From Acidobacteriota bacterium (GTDB lineage: Bacteria > Acidobacteriota > Vicinamibacteria > Vicinamibacterales > 2-12-FULL-66-21): DNA of 47,584 nucleotides. The translations under genes were made by a program, and so were the position numbers. Shown piece after piece: positions 1-7,320 of this stretch. The stretch is taken from the NCBI GenBank assembly GCA_003222675.1, contig QHWT01000081.1, positions 1 to 47,584 of the forward strand, in the 5' to 3' direction. Each line of letters opens with the position of its first letter. The stretch's first letter is position 1. The notes beneath the pieces were generated by a model. It saw nothing but the letters and a program-made list of their open reading frames with translations, made no database searches and was not told the origin of the DNA.

Positions 1-140
1 CCGCGGCGAGTGAACAAATTTGTCAATCGGTCCCGTCGATTTCCCGCGAGATCTATCGATTCCTTGTGGCGACGCTGTTGCTCAGTCAGGGACCGGATGT
101 CCTTTCCGGCGAATCGCCGCTCATATGTGAGGTGTTATCG

Positions 141-1424
141 ATGAACCAGGCAGATACCGCATGGATGCTCGTGTCTACCGCGCTCGTATTGCTCATGACG
201 CCCGCCTTGGCGCTCTTTTACGGCGGCCTCGTCCGCTCGAAGAACGCGCTCAACACGATGATGATGAGTTTCATCTCGCTGGGATTCGTCGCCGTCGCCT
301 GGGCGCTCATCGGCTATTCGCTCGCGTTCGCCCCCGGGAATGCGTTCATCGGCGATCTGTCGCGCCTGTTCCTGCACGGCGTCGGGCTCGAGCCGAACGG
401 CACGATCCCGCACCTGCTCTTCATGTGCTACCAGGCGACGTTCTGCATCATCACGGCGGCGCTGATTTCCGGTGCGGTCGTCGAGCGCATGCGCTTTCCG
501 GCCTACATCACCTTCATCACGCTGTGGTCCATCATCGTCTACGCGCCGATCGCGCATTGGGTCTGGGGCGGGGGCTGGCTGTCGAAGCTGGGCGCGCTTG
601 ATTTCGCCGGCGGCACCGTCGTGCATGTGAACGCCGGGATCGCGGCGCTCATCGCGGCCATCGTCGTAGGCAAGCGCCGCGATTACCAGTCCGCTTCGCT
701 GCTGCCGCACAACGTGCCGTTCACGCTGCTCGGCGCGGGCGTCCTCTGGTTTGGATGGTTTGGCTTCAACGCGGGCAGCGCGGTTGCGGCGAACGGGATC
801 GCCGCCCTCGCGTTCACGAGCACGCTGCTCGCGCCGGCCGGGACGCTGGTCGTCTGGACGCTACTCGACATGGCGCGCTCGCGCCGGTCGACCGCCGTCG
901 GCGCCGCAACTGCCATCGTCGTCGGTCTGGTCGCCGTGACGCCCGCGGCAGGATTCGTCGGCCCGATGAGCGCGATTGCGCTGGGCGCGATCGCGGCGCT
1001 TCCCAGCTACGCGGGACTTCTCATCCGCGCGCGCACGTCACTCGACGACTCGCTCGACGTCGTTGCCGCGCATGGCGTGGGCGGCACGGTGGGCGCGCTG
1101 CTCACCGGCGTGTTGGCGCAGAAAGCGCTGAACGGCGTCGCCGACGGTGCGCTATTCGGAAATCCGTCGCAGCTCCTGGTGCAGGCCCTGGCGGTCCTCG
1201 CGACGATCGTCTACAGCGGCGCGTTGAGCTTCGTCCTGCTGAAGGCCATCGGTCTCGTCACGCCGCTGCGCGCCGGAGCCAACGAAGAGAGCGCGGGACT
1301 GGATGTTACACAGCACGGCGAGGAAGCTTACGTACACGCGGGCGGATCGACGGAAGTACCCGCTGCTGCGATCGACGTCACAGGGCCGCCTATCGGCGTC
1401 GCCGAGCCTTCTCCGGCGATCTAA
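141..1424 (+). CDS. amt: Ammonium transporter, Amt/MEP/Rh family
   Basis: Inner-membrane channel protein for uptake of ammonium, about 427 residues. The open frame reaches back to a GTG at 66, but I place the start at the ATG at 141: a GAGGTG ribosome-binding site lies just upstream, and the protein then begins MNQADTAWMLVSTALVLLMT, the usual Amt N-terminus at the first membrane segment. Family hallmarks seen are ALALFYGGLVRSKN, the FCIITAALISGAVVERMRF segment, HWVWGGGWL, the FAGGTVVHVNAG signature and LWFGWFGFNAGSA. A second conserved pore histidine is in AAHGVGGTVGALLTGV. About eleven hydrophobic segments fit the family. The last 45 residues are a hydrophilic, Pro/Ala-rich tail without a recognised domain. 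No glnK (PII) gene, a common partner, follows within the window. Family certain; exact start likely. Confidence 0.95.
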   Translation: MNQADTAWMLVSTALVLLMTPALALFYGGLVRSKNALNTMMMSFISLGFVAVAWALIGYSLAFAPGNAFIGDLSRLFLHGVGLEPNGTIPHLLFMCYQATFCIITAALISGAVVERMRFPAYITFITLWSIIVYAPIAHWVWGGGWLSKLGALDFAGGTVVHVNAGIAALIAAIVVGKRRDYQSASLLPHNVPFTLLGAGVLWFGWFGFNAGSAVAANGIAALAFTSTLLAPAGTLVVWTLLDMARSRRSTAVGAATAIVVGLVAVTPAAGFVGPMSAIALGAIAALPSYAGLLIRARTSLDDSLDVVAAHGVGGTVGALLTGVLAQKALNGVADGALFGNPSQLLVQALAVLATIVYSGALSFVLLKAIGLVTPLRAGANEESAGLDVTQHGEEAYVHAGGSTEVPAAAIDVTGPPIGVAEPSPAI

Positions 1425-1493
1425 TCAGGCCGGAACCGCGCGGTCCGGGAGTCGGGGCCTCCTCCTCTCCAGATCTCGGACCGCGCAACAATT

Positions 1494-1800
1494 TTGGATG
1501 GCGGGGCCCCCTGCACCCCGCCAGGCTCGCTTCGCTCCGTGGGGCCCCACGGCCCACTCCGCTCCGCGCGCGCCGGTGAATGGCGCAGACCCCTGCACCC
1601 CGCCAAGCTCGCTTCGCTCCGTGGGGCGCCACGGCCCACTCCGCTCCGCGACGCGCCGGTGAATGGCGCGGACTCCTGCACCCGCCAAGCTCGCTTCGCG
1701 CCGTGGGGCCCCACGGCCCACTCCGCTCCGCGACGCGCCGGTGAATGGCGCAGACCCCAGCACCCGGCCAGGCTCGCTTCGCCACCCGGGACCCAACGCC
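1494..1800. repeat. 82-83-bp GC-rich tandem repeat array, about 3.5 units
   Basis: Four successive copies of the GCTCGCTTCG block start at 1525, 1607, 1689 and 1772, giving periods of 82, 82 and 83 bp. Each full unit carries a palindrome centred on CCGTGGGGCCCCACGG (exact in units 1 and 3, one change in unit 2), followed by the block CGCCGGTGAATGGCGC. Several overlapping open frames cross the array on both strands, but they only reflect the repeat and resemble no protein. The array lies between the 3' ends of the convergent amt and M50 protease genes, so it could act as a terminator or be a neutral repeat. Confidence 0.85.
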
Positions 1801-1830
1801 CGCTCGCGGCGCCCAATGTCGGGCACATGT

Positions 1831-2784
1831 TCAAAGCGAAAAAGGCGCCGGAGTAAAGCAAAGGGTCAGAATGATTAGCGCGAGGACAGCGATCGCCACA
1901 CGCTGACTGCCAACCGGTTCGTATTCGTTCCGGACTGGCGGATGTTCACGGCCCACCATTTTCAGCATTGCCAGCATGATCGCTGCGAGGACGAGCCATA
2001 CGCTCACTGAGACGAATACCGCCAGGCCGATGACTGCGCTGAACGTGATCAGCGAGATCACGGATGACTTCCTGCCAAACACCGCATAAGTAATGTGTCC
2101 GCCATCCAACTGGCCGAATGGCAGCAGATTGATCGCGGTCGCGAGCATACCGAACCAGGCGGCGAAGACCATGGGATGGATGTTCAATGCACTCGCATCG
2201 GGAATCGCACCGAACATCACGCGCACGGCCAGCTTGAACAGGAGAGGCTCGCCCAACCATGCCGTCGGGCCTTGGGGCGCGGCCACGATCGTCGACATCG
2301 TGAGGCCCGCGAAGAGCGCCGGCACGAGGACCGCGAACCCCGCTATCGGCCCCGCGACGCCGATATCGAACAGCACTGCGCGCGTGGGGAACTGCTCGCG
2401 GATCCGAATCACCGCGCCGAGCGTGCCGGTGGGCGGCAACGGCAGCGGCAGAAAGTACGGCAGCGATGCATCCACGTGGTAGATGCGACACGCAACGTAG
2501 TGTCCCATCTCGTGCGCTCCGAGAATCCCGATGATCGTGCCGCTGTACCAGAAGCCGTTCGTCAGCAGGCCGACGACGTCCAGGTGCGGCTCGACGCGCC
2601 AGAAGTTCGAGACGAATGACAGATAATGGAAGCCACCGATCGCGGTCGTAGTCAAGACCGTGGCGATGAAGAGCAACGCGTGCAGCCACCACCGGTTCGC
2701 GAACCGGCGCGGCGGCAGGTAAACGGGCTCGAACGGCTCGGAGGAGTACCCAGCCTGGGGAAATTCGAAATCGACGTCGCCCAT
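1831..2784 (-). CDS. Site-2-type membrane metalloprotease, peptidase family M50
   Basis: Predicted intramembrane zinc protease of 317 residues. The zinc-binding HExxH motif is visible in GILGAHEMGHYVACRIY, and the third-ligand motif in LLPFGQLDGGHITYAVFG; together these define the M50 core. Six or so hydrophobic segments surround them, starting near residue 32. The hydrophilic N-terminus (EFPQAGYSSEPFEPVYLPP) is probably cytosolic. The ATG overlaps the stop of the upstream HU-like gene (ATGA at 2782-2786), so the two are translationally coupled and share its promoter. No anti-sigma factor or other obvious substrate lies next to it, so the target is unknown. Family confident; physiological role not inferable. 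Confidence 0.9.
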   Translation of the reverse strand: MGDVDFEFPQAGYSSEPFEPVYLPPRRFANRWWLHALLFIATVLTTTAIGGFHYLSFVSNFWRVEPHLDVVGLLTNGFWYSGTIIGILGAHEMGHYVACRIYHVDASLPYFLPLPLPPTGTLGAVIRIREQFPTRAVLFDIGVAGPIAGFAVLVPALFAGLTMSTIVAAPQGPTAWLGEPLLFKLAVRVMFGAIPDASALNIHPMVFAAWFGMLATAINLLPFGQLDGGHITYAVFGRKSSVISLITFSAVIGLAVFVSVSVWLVLAAIMLAMLKMVGREHPPVRNEYEPVGSQRVAIAVLALIILTLCFTPAPFSL

Positions 2785-3056
2785 CAGCCCCCGATGTTCT
2801 GGAGGTCCTTGCCGGGTTTGAAGCGGATGGTGCGCCCTGGCGGGATTCGCACTTCTTTGCCGGTGCGTGGGTTTCGGCCGATGCCACGCTTACGGGGCTT
2901 TACCTGGAACACGCCAAAGCCGCGCAGCTCAATCCGCTCGCCACGCTGCATCGACAGCCGCATCGCCTCGAATACGGCATCGACGGCCACCTCGGCCTTG
3001 ACCTTGGTGATATCGGCCACGCGCGACACCTCGTTCACGATGTCGACCTTGATCAT
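2784..3056 (-). CDS. HU/IHF-family DNA-binding protein
   Basis: Small nucleoid-associated protein of 90 residues that bends and compacts DNA as a dimer. It begins MIKVDIVNEVSRVADITKVK, the helical dimerisation body, and contains RGFGVFQVKPRKRGIGRNPRTG, the beta-arm region with the family RNPxTG motif, ending FKPGKDL. An in-frame ATG at 3098 would add 14 residues. I prefer the ATG at 3056 because AGGAG sits 9 nt upstream at 3066-3070, and the longer start would lie in the promoter leader. Whether it belongs to the HU or the IHF-alpha/beta branch cannot be told from the sequence alone. It is the first gene of a two-gene unit with the M50 protease. Confidence 0.93.
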   Translation of the reverse strand: MIKVDIVNEVSRVADITKVKAEVAVDAVFEAMRLSMQRGERIELRGFGVFQVKPRKRGIGRNPRTGKEVRIPPGRTIRFKPGKDLQNIGG

Positions 3057-3084
3057 GCTTAGGTGCTCCTGGGGAAGTGTAACT

Positions 3085-3113
3085 AGCATATCTACCATTA
3101 CTTACACTGTCAA
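3085..3113 (-). promoter_or_regulatory. Sigma70-type promoter of the HU-like gene
   Basis: On the minus strand TTGACA (3108-3113) is separated by exactly 17 nt from TATGCT (3085-3090), a near-consensus housekeeping promoter. Transcription would start near 3078, leaving a leader of about 20 nt with AGGAG before the ATG at 3056. An inverted repeat, AGTGTAA (3076-3082) and TTACACT (3102-3108), brackets the spacer and the -10 box. It could be an operator controlling this gene and perhaps divergent der. Confidence 0.8.
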
Positions 3114-3138
3114 GACCCGAGCTAACTGAGTTTCCGAC

Positions 3139-4491
3139 ATGGCCCAGAAACGCTCCGGAACGGGCCCAACGGTCGTGCTGGTGGGCCGTCCGAACGTTGG
3201 AAAGTCCACGTTGTTCAACCGAATCACCGGTTCTCGCCGTGCGATCGTGACGCCAGTCGCAGGGACCACGCGCGACACGATTGCGCAGCCCGCCGAGTGG
3301 CAGGGGACGCCGTTTTCGCTCGTTGATACCGGCGGGATGTTTGGCGCCAGCGGCGATCCGCTGCATGAACTGGTCATCGAACACGGCCGGCGCGCCATCG
3401 CATCGGCGGACGTCGTCGTGTTCGTCGTGGACGGTCGCGAAGGCCTCGTCTCGGCCGACGAGGAGATCGCGGCGGCGCTCCGCGGCGTGAAGGCGTCGGT
3501 GGTGATGGCGGTCAACAAGACGGATGATCGCCGCGCGCGCGGGCGTGCCCTCGAGTTCTACCGACTCGGATTCGAGCCGGTGATCGAGATGGCAGCCGAA
3601 CACGGCGACGGCGTCGGCGATCTGCTCGATGAAATCGTCCACCGCTTTCCGACAGGCCGCCGCGACGGCCATCAGAGCGCGCCGGAACCGGAAACCGCCA
3701 TCGCGATCGTCGGCCGGCCGAACGTGGGCAAGTCGTCGCTGCTCAATCGCCTGCTGCGCGCCGAGCGATCGATCGTCAGCGATCTCCCCGGCACGACGCG
3801 CGATACCGTCGACGCGATCCTCAAGTGGCACAAGCGCACGTTCCGCATTCTCGACACAGCGGGGATCCGCCGTCCGGGCCGCGTCGCGCGGTCGGGGCAG
3901 GTTGAATCGATCAGCGTCATCGTGGCGCGCCGCGCCATCGAGAAGGCGGACGTCGCGGTGCTCGTGATCGATTCCGTTGAAGGAGCAACCGATCAGGACG
4001 CCGCAATTGCTGGAGAAGCCGACAAGACGGGGTGCGGGGTGATCATCGCCGCGAACAAGTGGGATTTGATGAAGGAGCGAGGCGCAGACTTCGTAAAGGA
4101 GTTCGATGGAAAGCTGCGGCGGCAGCTCAAGTTCCTCGATTACGCGCCCCTGCTGCACTTGTCCGCGCTCACGGGCGAACGCACGCCAAGGCTGCTCGAA
4201 ACGATCGACAAGGTCGCCGAGGCGCGCAATCGCCGGATTCCGACATCAGAGCTGAATCGGTTCGTGCAGGCCGTCACCGCCGTGCACCCGCCCGCGAGCC
4301 CTGGCAGGCGCGAGGTGCGGATCCTCTATGCCGCGCAAACAGCTGTCGCGCCGCCGACCTTCGTGTTCTTCACCAACGTCGCGACCTCATTTCATTTTTC
4401 CTACGAACGCTTCCTGGTCAATCGTCTGCGCGAGTCGTTCGGCCTGGCGGGAACGCCGATCAGGCTGCACGTAAGACGCCGGGAGAAATAG
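3139..4491 (+). CDS. der: Ribosome biogenesis GTPase Der (EngA)
   Basis: Essential double GTPase for 50S ribosomal subunit maturation, 450 residues, the usual length. Two complete G domains are visible. Domain 1 has GRPNVGKSTLFNRI (G1), GTTRDT (G2), DTGG (G3) and NKTD (G4); domain 2 repeats GRPNVGKSSLLNRL, GTTRDT, DTAG and NKWD. A KH-like C-terminal domain follows, ending FGLAGTPIRLHVRRREK, as is typical of Der. The start is the ATG at 3139, about 80 bp from the divergent HU-like gene. It appears monocistronic: the next gene is convergent, and a hairpin repeat lies between them. Confidence 0.97.
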   Translation: MAQKRSGTGPTVVLVGRPNVGKSTLFNRITGSRRAIVTPVAGTTRDTIAQPAEWQGTPFSLVDTGGMFGASGDPLHELVIEHGRRAIASADVVVFVVDGREGLVSADEEIAAALRGVKASVVMAVNKTDDRRARGRALEFYRLGFEPVIEMAAEHGDGVGDLLDEIVHRFPTGRRDGHQSAPEPETAIAIVGRPNVGKSSLLNRLLRAERSIVSDLPGTTRDTVDAILKWHKRTFRILDTAGIRRPGRVARSGQVESISVIVARRAIEKADVAVLVIDSVEGATDQDAAIAGEADKTGCGVIIAANKWDLMKERGADFVKEFDGKLRRQLKFLDYAPLLHLSALTGERTPRLLETIDKVAEARNRRIPTSELNRFVQAVTAVHPPASPGRREVRILYAAQTAVAPPTFVFFTNVATSFHFSYERFLVNRLRESFGLAGTPIRLHVRRREK

Positions 4492-4549
4492 AGGCGCGAG
4501 CTAGGAGGGCGGGGCGTGGGATGCGGGGCGCGGATGGAAGCCAATCACC

Positions 4550-4574
4550 GTAGGCCGGGTCTTGAGACCCGGCG
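4550..4574. repeat. Dispersed palindromic repeat, copy 1 (hairpin)
   Basis: GCCGGGTCTTGAGACCCGGC (4554-4573) forms an 8-bp GC-rich stem with a TTGA loop and directly abuts the stop codon of the kinase gene on the minus strand. The same 25-bp unit, with one base difference, recurs at 10863-10887, and a diverged copy lies at 10894-10919. Position and structure fit a REP-like intergenic element that might stop transcription of the convergent der and kinase genes. No U-tract follows, so a classical intrinsic terminator is not shown. Confidence 0.75.
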
Positions 4575-7313
4575 TCAGTCCAACAATCTCCTTCCGAAAA
4601 TCGCCTCGCCGCCGCGCGAGACGTAGAACCCGTAGCACGCCAGCGCCGCCGGGATCAGCATCACCAGCATCGCGTTCGCAAAAAACCACTTCGACGTGTC
4701 GAACGTGAGAACAGCAGGCGACATGATGAAGTTCACGAGCGTCAGCACCATCGTCGCGAGCAGGCCCAGGCGCTGAATCGTGATCACCACGATCGTGATC
4801 AACAGCACGTTGAAGGCGAGGTTGAGGAGGGGCGGACCCGACTCGAAGATGCTGTTCGCCGACATGAATGTCATCAGCGCAATGGCGACCGCCGCGGCGG
4901 CGCGCTCGCGACGGACGACGATCTTCAGCAGGACCATGCCGAAGACCGCGAAGAGCGCGTTGAGTACGGCATTGAATACGTGGTTGAGCACACGCGCGAT
5001 CACGATGTGCGTGCCCATCAGCTGATTCAGATCCGGAACACGCGGCGGGACCGGATAGCCGAGCCATTCAATCACCATGCCGTTGCTCACATCGATCACA
5101 TGTACGACGATGCCGATCGCGACCCCCAGGATGATGTCGCGTCCCACCAGGGGATCCCGCCATTGCCGTGCCATCAGCCGCGACCACGACACGAGCGTCG
5201 TCGGCCAGAATCGCCGCACGTAAGGCTCGAGCGCGAGATAGAGCAGCCAGAGGAGCCCCGCAGCCCAGAGGGGCTGCCCCGTGAAGAAGCGTTCCATCTC
5301 GATGCCGGGATTGGGGACGTGCTTCGAATCGATCAGCCACACCGCGAACGCCACGATCGAGACGAATGCGGCGAGCTGGAAGGCGCCTCTTCGGTCGCCG
5401 CGCCCCTTGCGCAGGTTGTGGCGCGCGATGAGCGCCGCGGCGACGAATACCGAGAAGACCGCAAGCGTGATCAACGCGGACCACACAGATACCCGCGTGC
5501 GCGCGATGTCGACGTCGGCGGTGCGCGTCCACGGCGGGATCTGCTGGAACGATACGGGACGTCCGCGGTATGCGGCCGCTTCGACGCGGAGCTGCGCCCC
5601 TGGAACGCCGGCGAGCGGTGCCGTCCACGCGGCGCGGGTGTCGGCGTACTGCCGCGGCGTCCACTGCGGCGCGGCCGGCGTGAAGACGGAGATGTCGAGG
5701 CCGGCAGCGGCGAACAACGGTTTCCAGTCGACGGGCGCCGGCCTGGACTCCGGATCGAGCTGCGGCGGCACGACGGCGAGCTCGAGCAGCAGCCCCCGCG
5801 GATCCAGTTTCACAAGTGTCATGCCGGACATCAGCAGCGGCGGATCCGTCAGCGTCACGTGGTCCTGGTCGCCGGTCGGCATGAGGATTGACGGACTCCC
5901 GCGGCGCCAGAATTGAAGAGCGGCGGGCGTGCCTGACGACAGCCGCTCTTTGCTCCCCATTTCGGGGTGTTCACGCAGGTATTCGATAAGTCCGTCGGGC
6001 ACGCCGAATCCGTACGCGGAGTCGACGCTCTCGATCTGATAGCCGATGGAAGCGAGGATCTCCTTCGCTCGCTCGGACAGGAGAAGCGGGGGTTTGGGAA
6101 GCGGGACCACGCTAGTTACCAGGACGCGATCGGCCAGCGTGACGGACAGGACGAGAGCGCCGAGTGCCACTGCGAGAGCCGCGGTTGCGGCGAGCGGTTT
6201 CAACGCGCTCGTCTCTCCGGCAGCGGCGACCATTTCGGGCGACGGTGTTTCCCCGGCCGCGAGAGCGGCGGCAAGCGGATCGCCTCCGGGCAATGCTGCG
6301 GCGACGGCGAGCGCCGACCGTGGACGTCGCGCCGGATCGGACTCCAGGCATTGCATGATCGCCCGCTCGATCGTCGGATCGAGATCGCGCACGAACTCGG
6401 ATGGCGGCGTGATTCCCGCCTGCTCGCGCTTCGCGATGAGCTCAGCGAGATTCCCTCCTTCGAGCGCGCGGCGTCCCGTGAACAGCTCGAACAGGACGAG
6501 TCCGAGCGCATACAGGTCGCTTCTCGGCGTGACGTCGCCGCCCGCGAGTTGTTCGGGCGACATATACCCGGGCGTGCCCGCGCGAATGGATTCTCCCGTC
6601 GCGCCGGCGAGGCCGAAGTCCGTGATGCGGATGCGGCCGTTCCCGTCGAGCATGATGTTCGCCGGCTTCAGATCGCGATGCACCACACCGCGGTCGTGCG
6701 CGGCCGCAAGGCCCGCGCAGATCTGGCGCGCGAGCGCGATCGCGCGATCCTGCGAAAACCGGCCGATGCGGCGGAGCAGCGACGCGAGGTCCTCGCCGTC
6801 GACGTACTCCATCGAGAGGAACGTGTGTCCCTCGAACTCGCCGACGTCGTACACGCGGCAGACGTTCGGGTGCGAGACCTGTCGCGCGACCCGCACCTCC
6901 ATGTGGAGCTGCGTCAGGCGCGCGGGATCCTTGTCGACCGCTTCGGACAGGAATTTCAGCGCGACGGGTTGTCCGAGCTTCAGATCGTCGGCGCGAAACA
7001 CCTCGCCCATGCCACCGCGTCCAACCCGTCCGACGATCCGGTAGCGTCCCTCGAGGAGCGTGCCGGGTGCGAAGCGCCCGTGATCGATCGCGTCCGTGCT
7101 CCTCAGCCAGGCCGTGTTGCTGGTCCGGCCTGTTCGAACGTCGTGACTTCCACCTGCGCCATCAGCAGCCCCGTGGCTTCCGGCTTTAGGCGGAAGAGAG
7201 CCTGCATCGGCCAGTCTGGTCTCATCCGAGGGCCAGGACAGCGGCGTCAAACATCTCGGACAGAGCGACGCTGACGTGGGAAGTTCGATGGCGCAGGCAG
7301 GACAGGCAGGCAT
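4575..7313 (-). CDS. Membrane Ser/Thr protein kinase with N-terminal zinc ribbon (paralogue B)
   Basis: Eukaryotic-type (Hanks) kinase of 912 residues. A zinc-ribbon pair (CPAC near residue 4, CPRC near 18) opens the protein, followed by a Gly/Ala-rich linker. The kinase domain spans about residues 90-345: GRGGMGEVF glycine loop, VALKFL lysine near 120, HRDLKPANIM catalytic loop with Asp near 214, DFGLAG near 232 and GTPGYMSPEQL activation end. A membrane segment near 375-395 leads to an extracytoplasmic region of about 230 residues, then several further membrane segments. I start at the ATG at 7313, not an in-frame ATG at 7397, because the zinc ribbon then sits at the N-terminus as in the neighbour and the gene clears the upstream stop by 7 bp. 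It is a tandem paralogue of the next gene and probably co-transcribed with it. The signal and substrates are unknown. Confidence 0.93.
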   Translation of the reverse strand: MPACPACAIELPTSASLCPRCLTPLSWPSDETRLADAGSLPPKAGSHGAADGAGGSHDVRTGRTSNTAWLRSTDAIDHGRFAPGTLLEGRYRIVGRVGRGGMGEVFRADDLKLGQPVALKFLSEAVDKDPARLTQLHMEVRVARQVSHPNVCRVYDVGEFEGHTFLSMEYVDGEDLASLLRRIGRFSQDRAIALARQICAGLAAAHDRGVVHRDLKPANIMLDGNGRIRITDFGLAGATGESIRAGTPGYMSPEQLAGGDVTPRSDLYALGLVLFELFTGRRALEGGNLAELIAKREQAGITPPSEFVRDLDPTIERAIMQCLESDPARRPRSALAVAAALPGGDPLAAALAAGETPSPEMVAAAGETSALKPLAATAALAVALGALVLSVTLADRVLVTSVVPLPKPPLLLSERAKEILASIGYQIESVDSAYGFGVPDGLIEYLREHPEMGSKERLSSGTPAALQFWRRGSPSILMPTGDQDHVTLTDPPLLMSGMTLVKLDPRGLLLELAVVPPQLDPESRPAPVDWKPLFAAAGLDISVFTPAAPQWTPRQYADTRAAWTAPLAGVPGAQLRVEAAAYRGRPVSFQQIPPWTRTADVDIARTRVSVWSALITLAVFSVFVAAALIARHNLRKGRGDRRGAFQLAAFVSIVAFAVWLIDSKHVPNPGIEMERFFTGQPLWAAGLLWLLYLALEPYVRRFWPTTLVSWSRLMARQWRDPLVGRDIILGVAIGIVVHVIDVSNGMVIEWLGYPVPPRVPDLNQLMGTHIVIARVLNHVFNAVLNALFAVFGMVLLKIVVRRERAAAAVAIALMTFMSANSIFESGPPLLNLAFNVLLITIVVITIQRLGLLATMVLTLVNFIMSPAVLTFDTSKWFFANAMLVMLIPAALACYGFYVSRGGEAIFGRRLLD

Positions 7314-7320
7314 ATGAGAA

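Noticed and set aside
755-1579. 274-codon plus-strand frame over amt and the repeat array
   Set aside because: It is a shifted frame of amt running into the repeats, with Arg-rich meaningless translation.
1494-1800. Repeat array considered as a CRISPR
   Set aside because: Whole 82-83-bp units repeat with no variable spacers and no cas genes are nearby.
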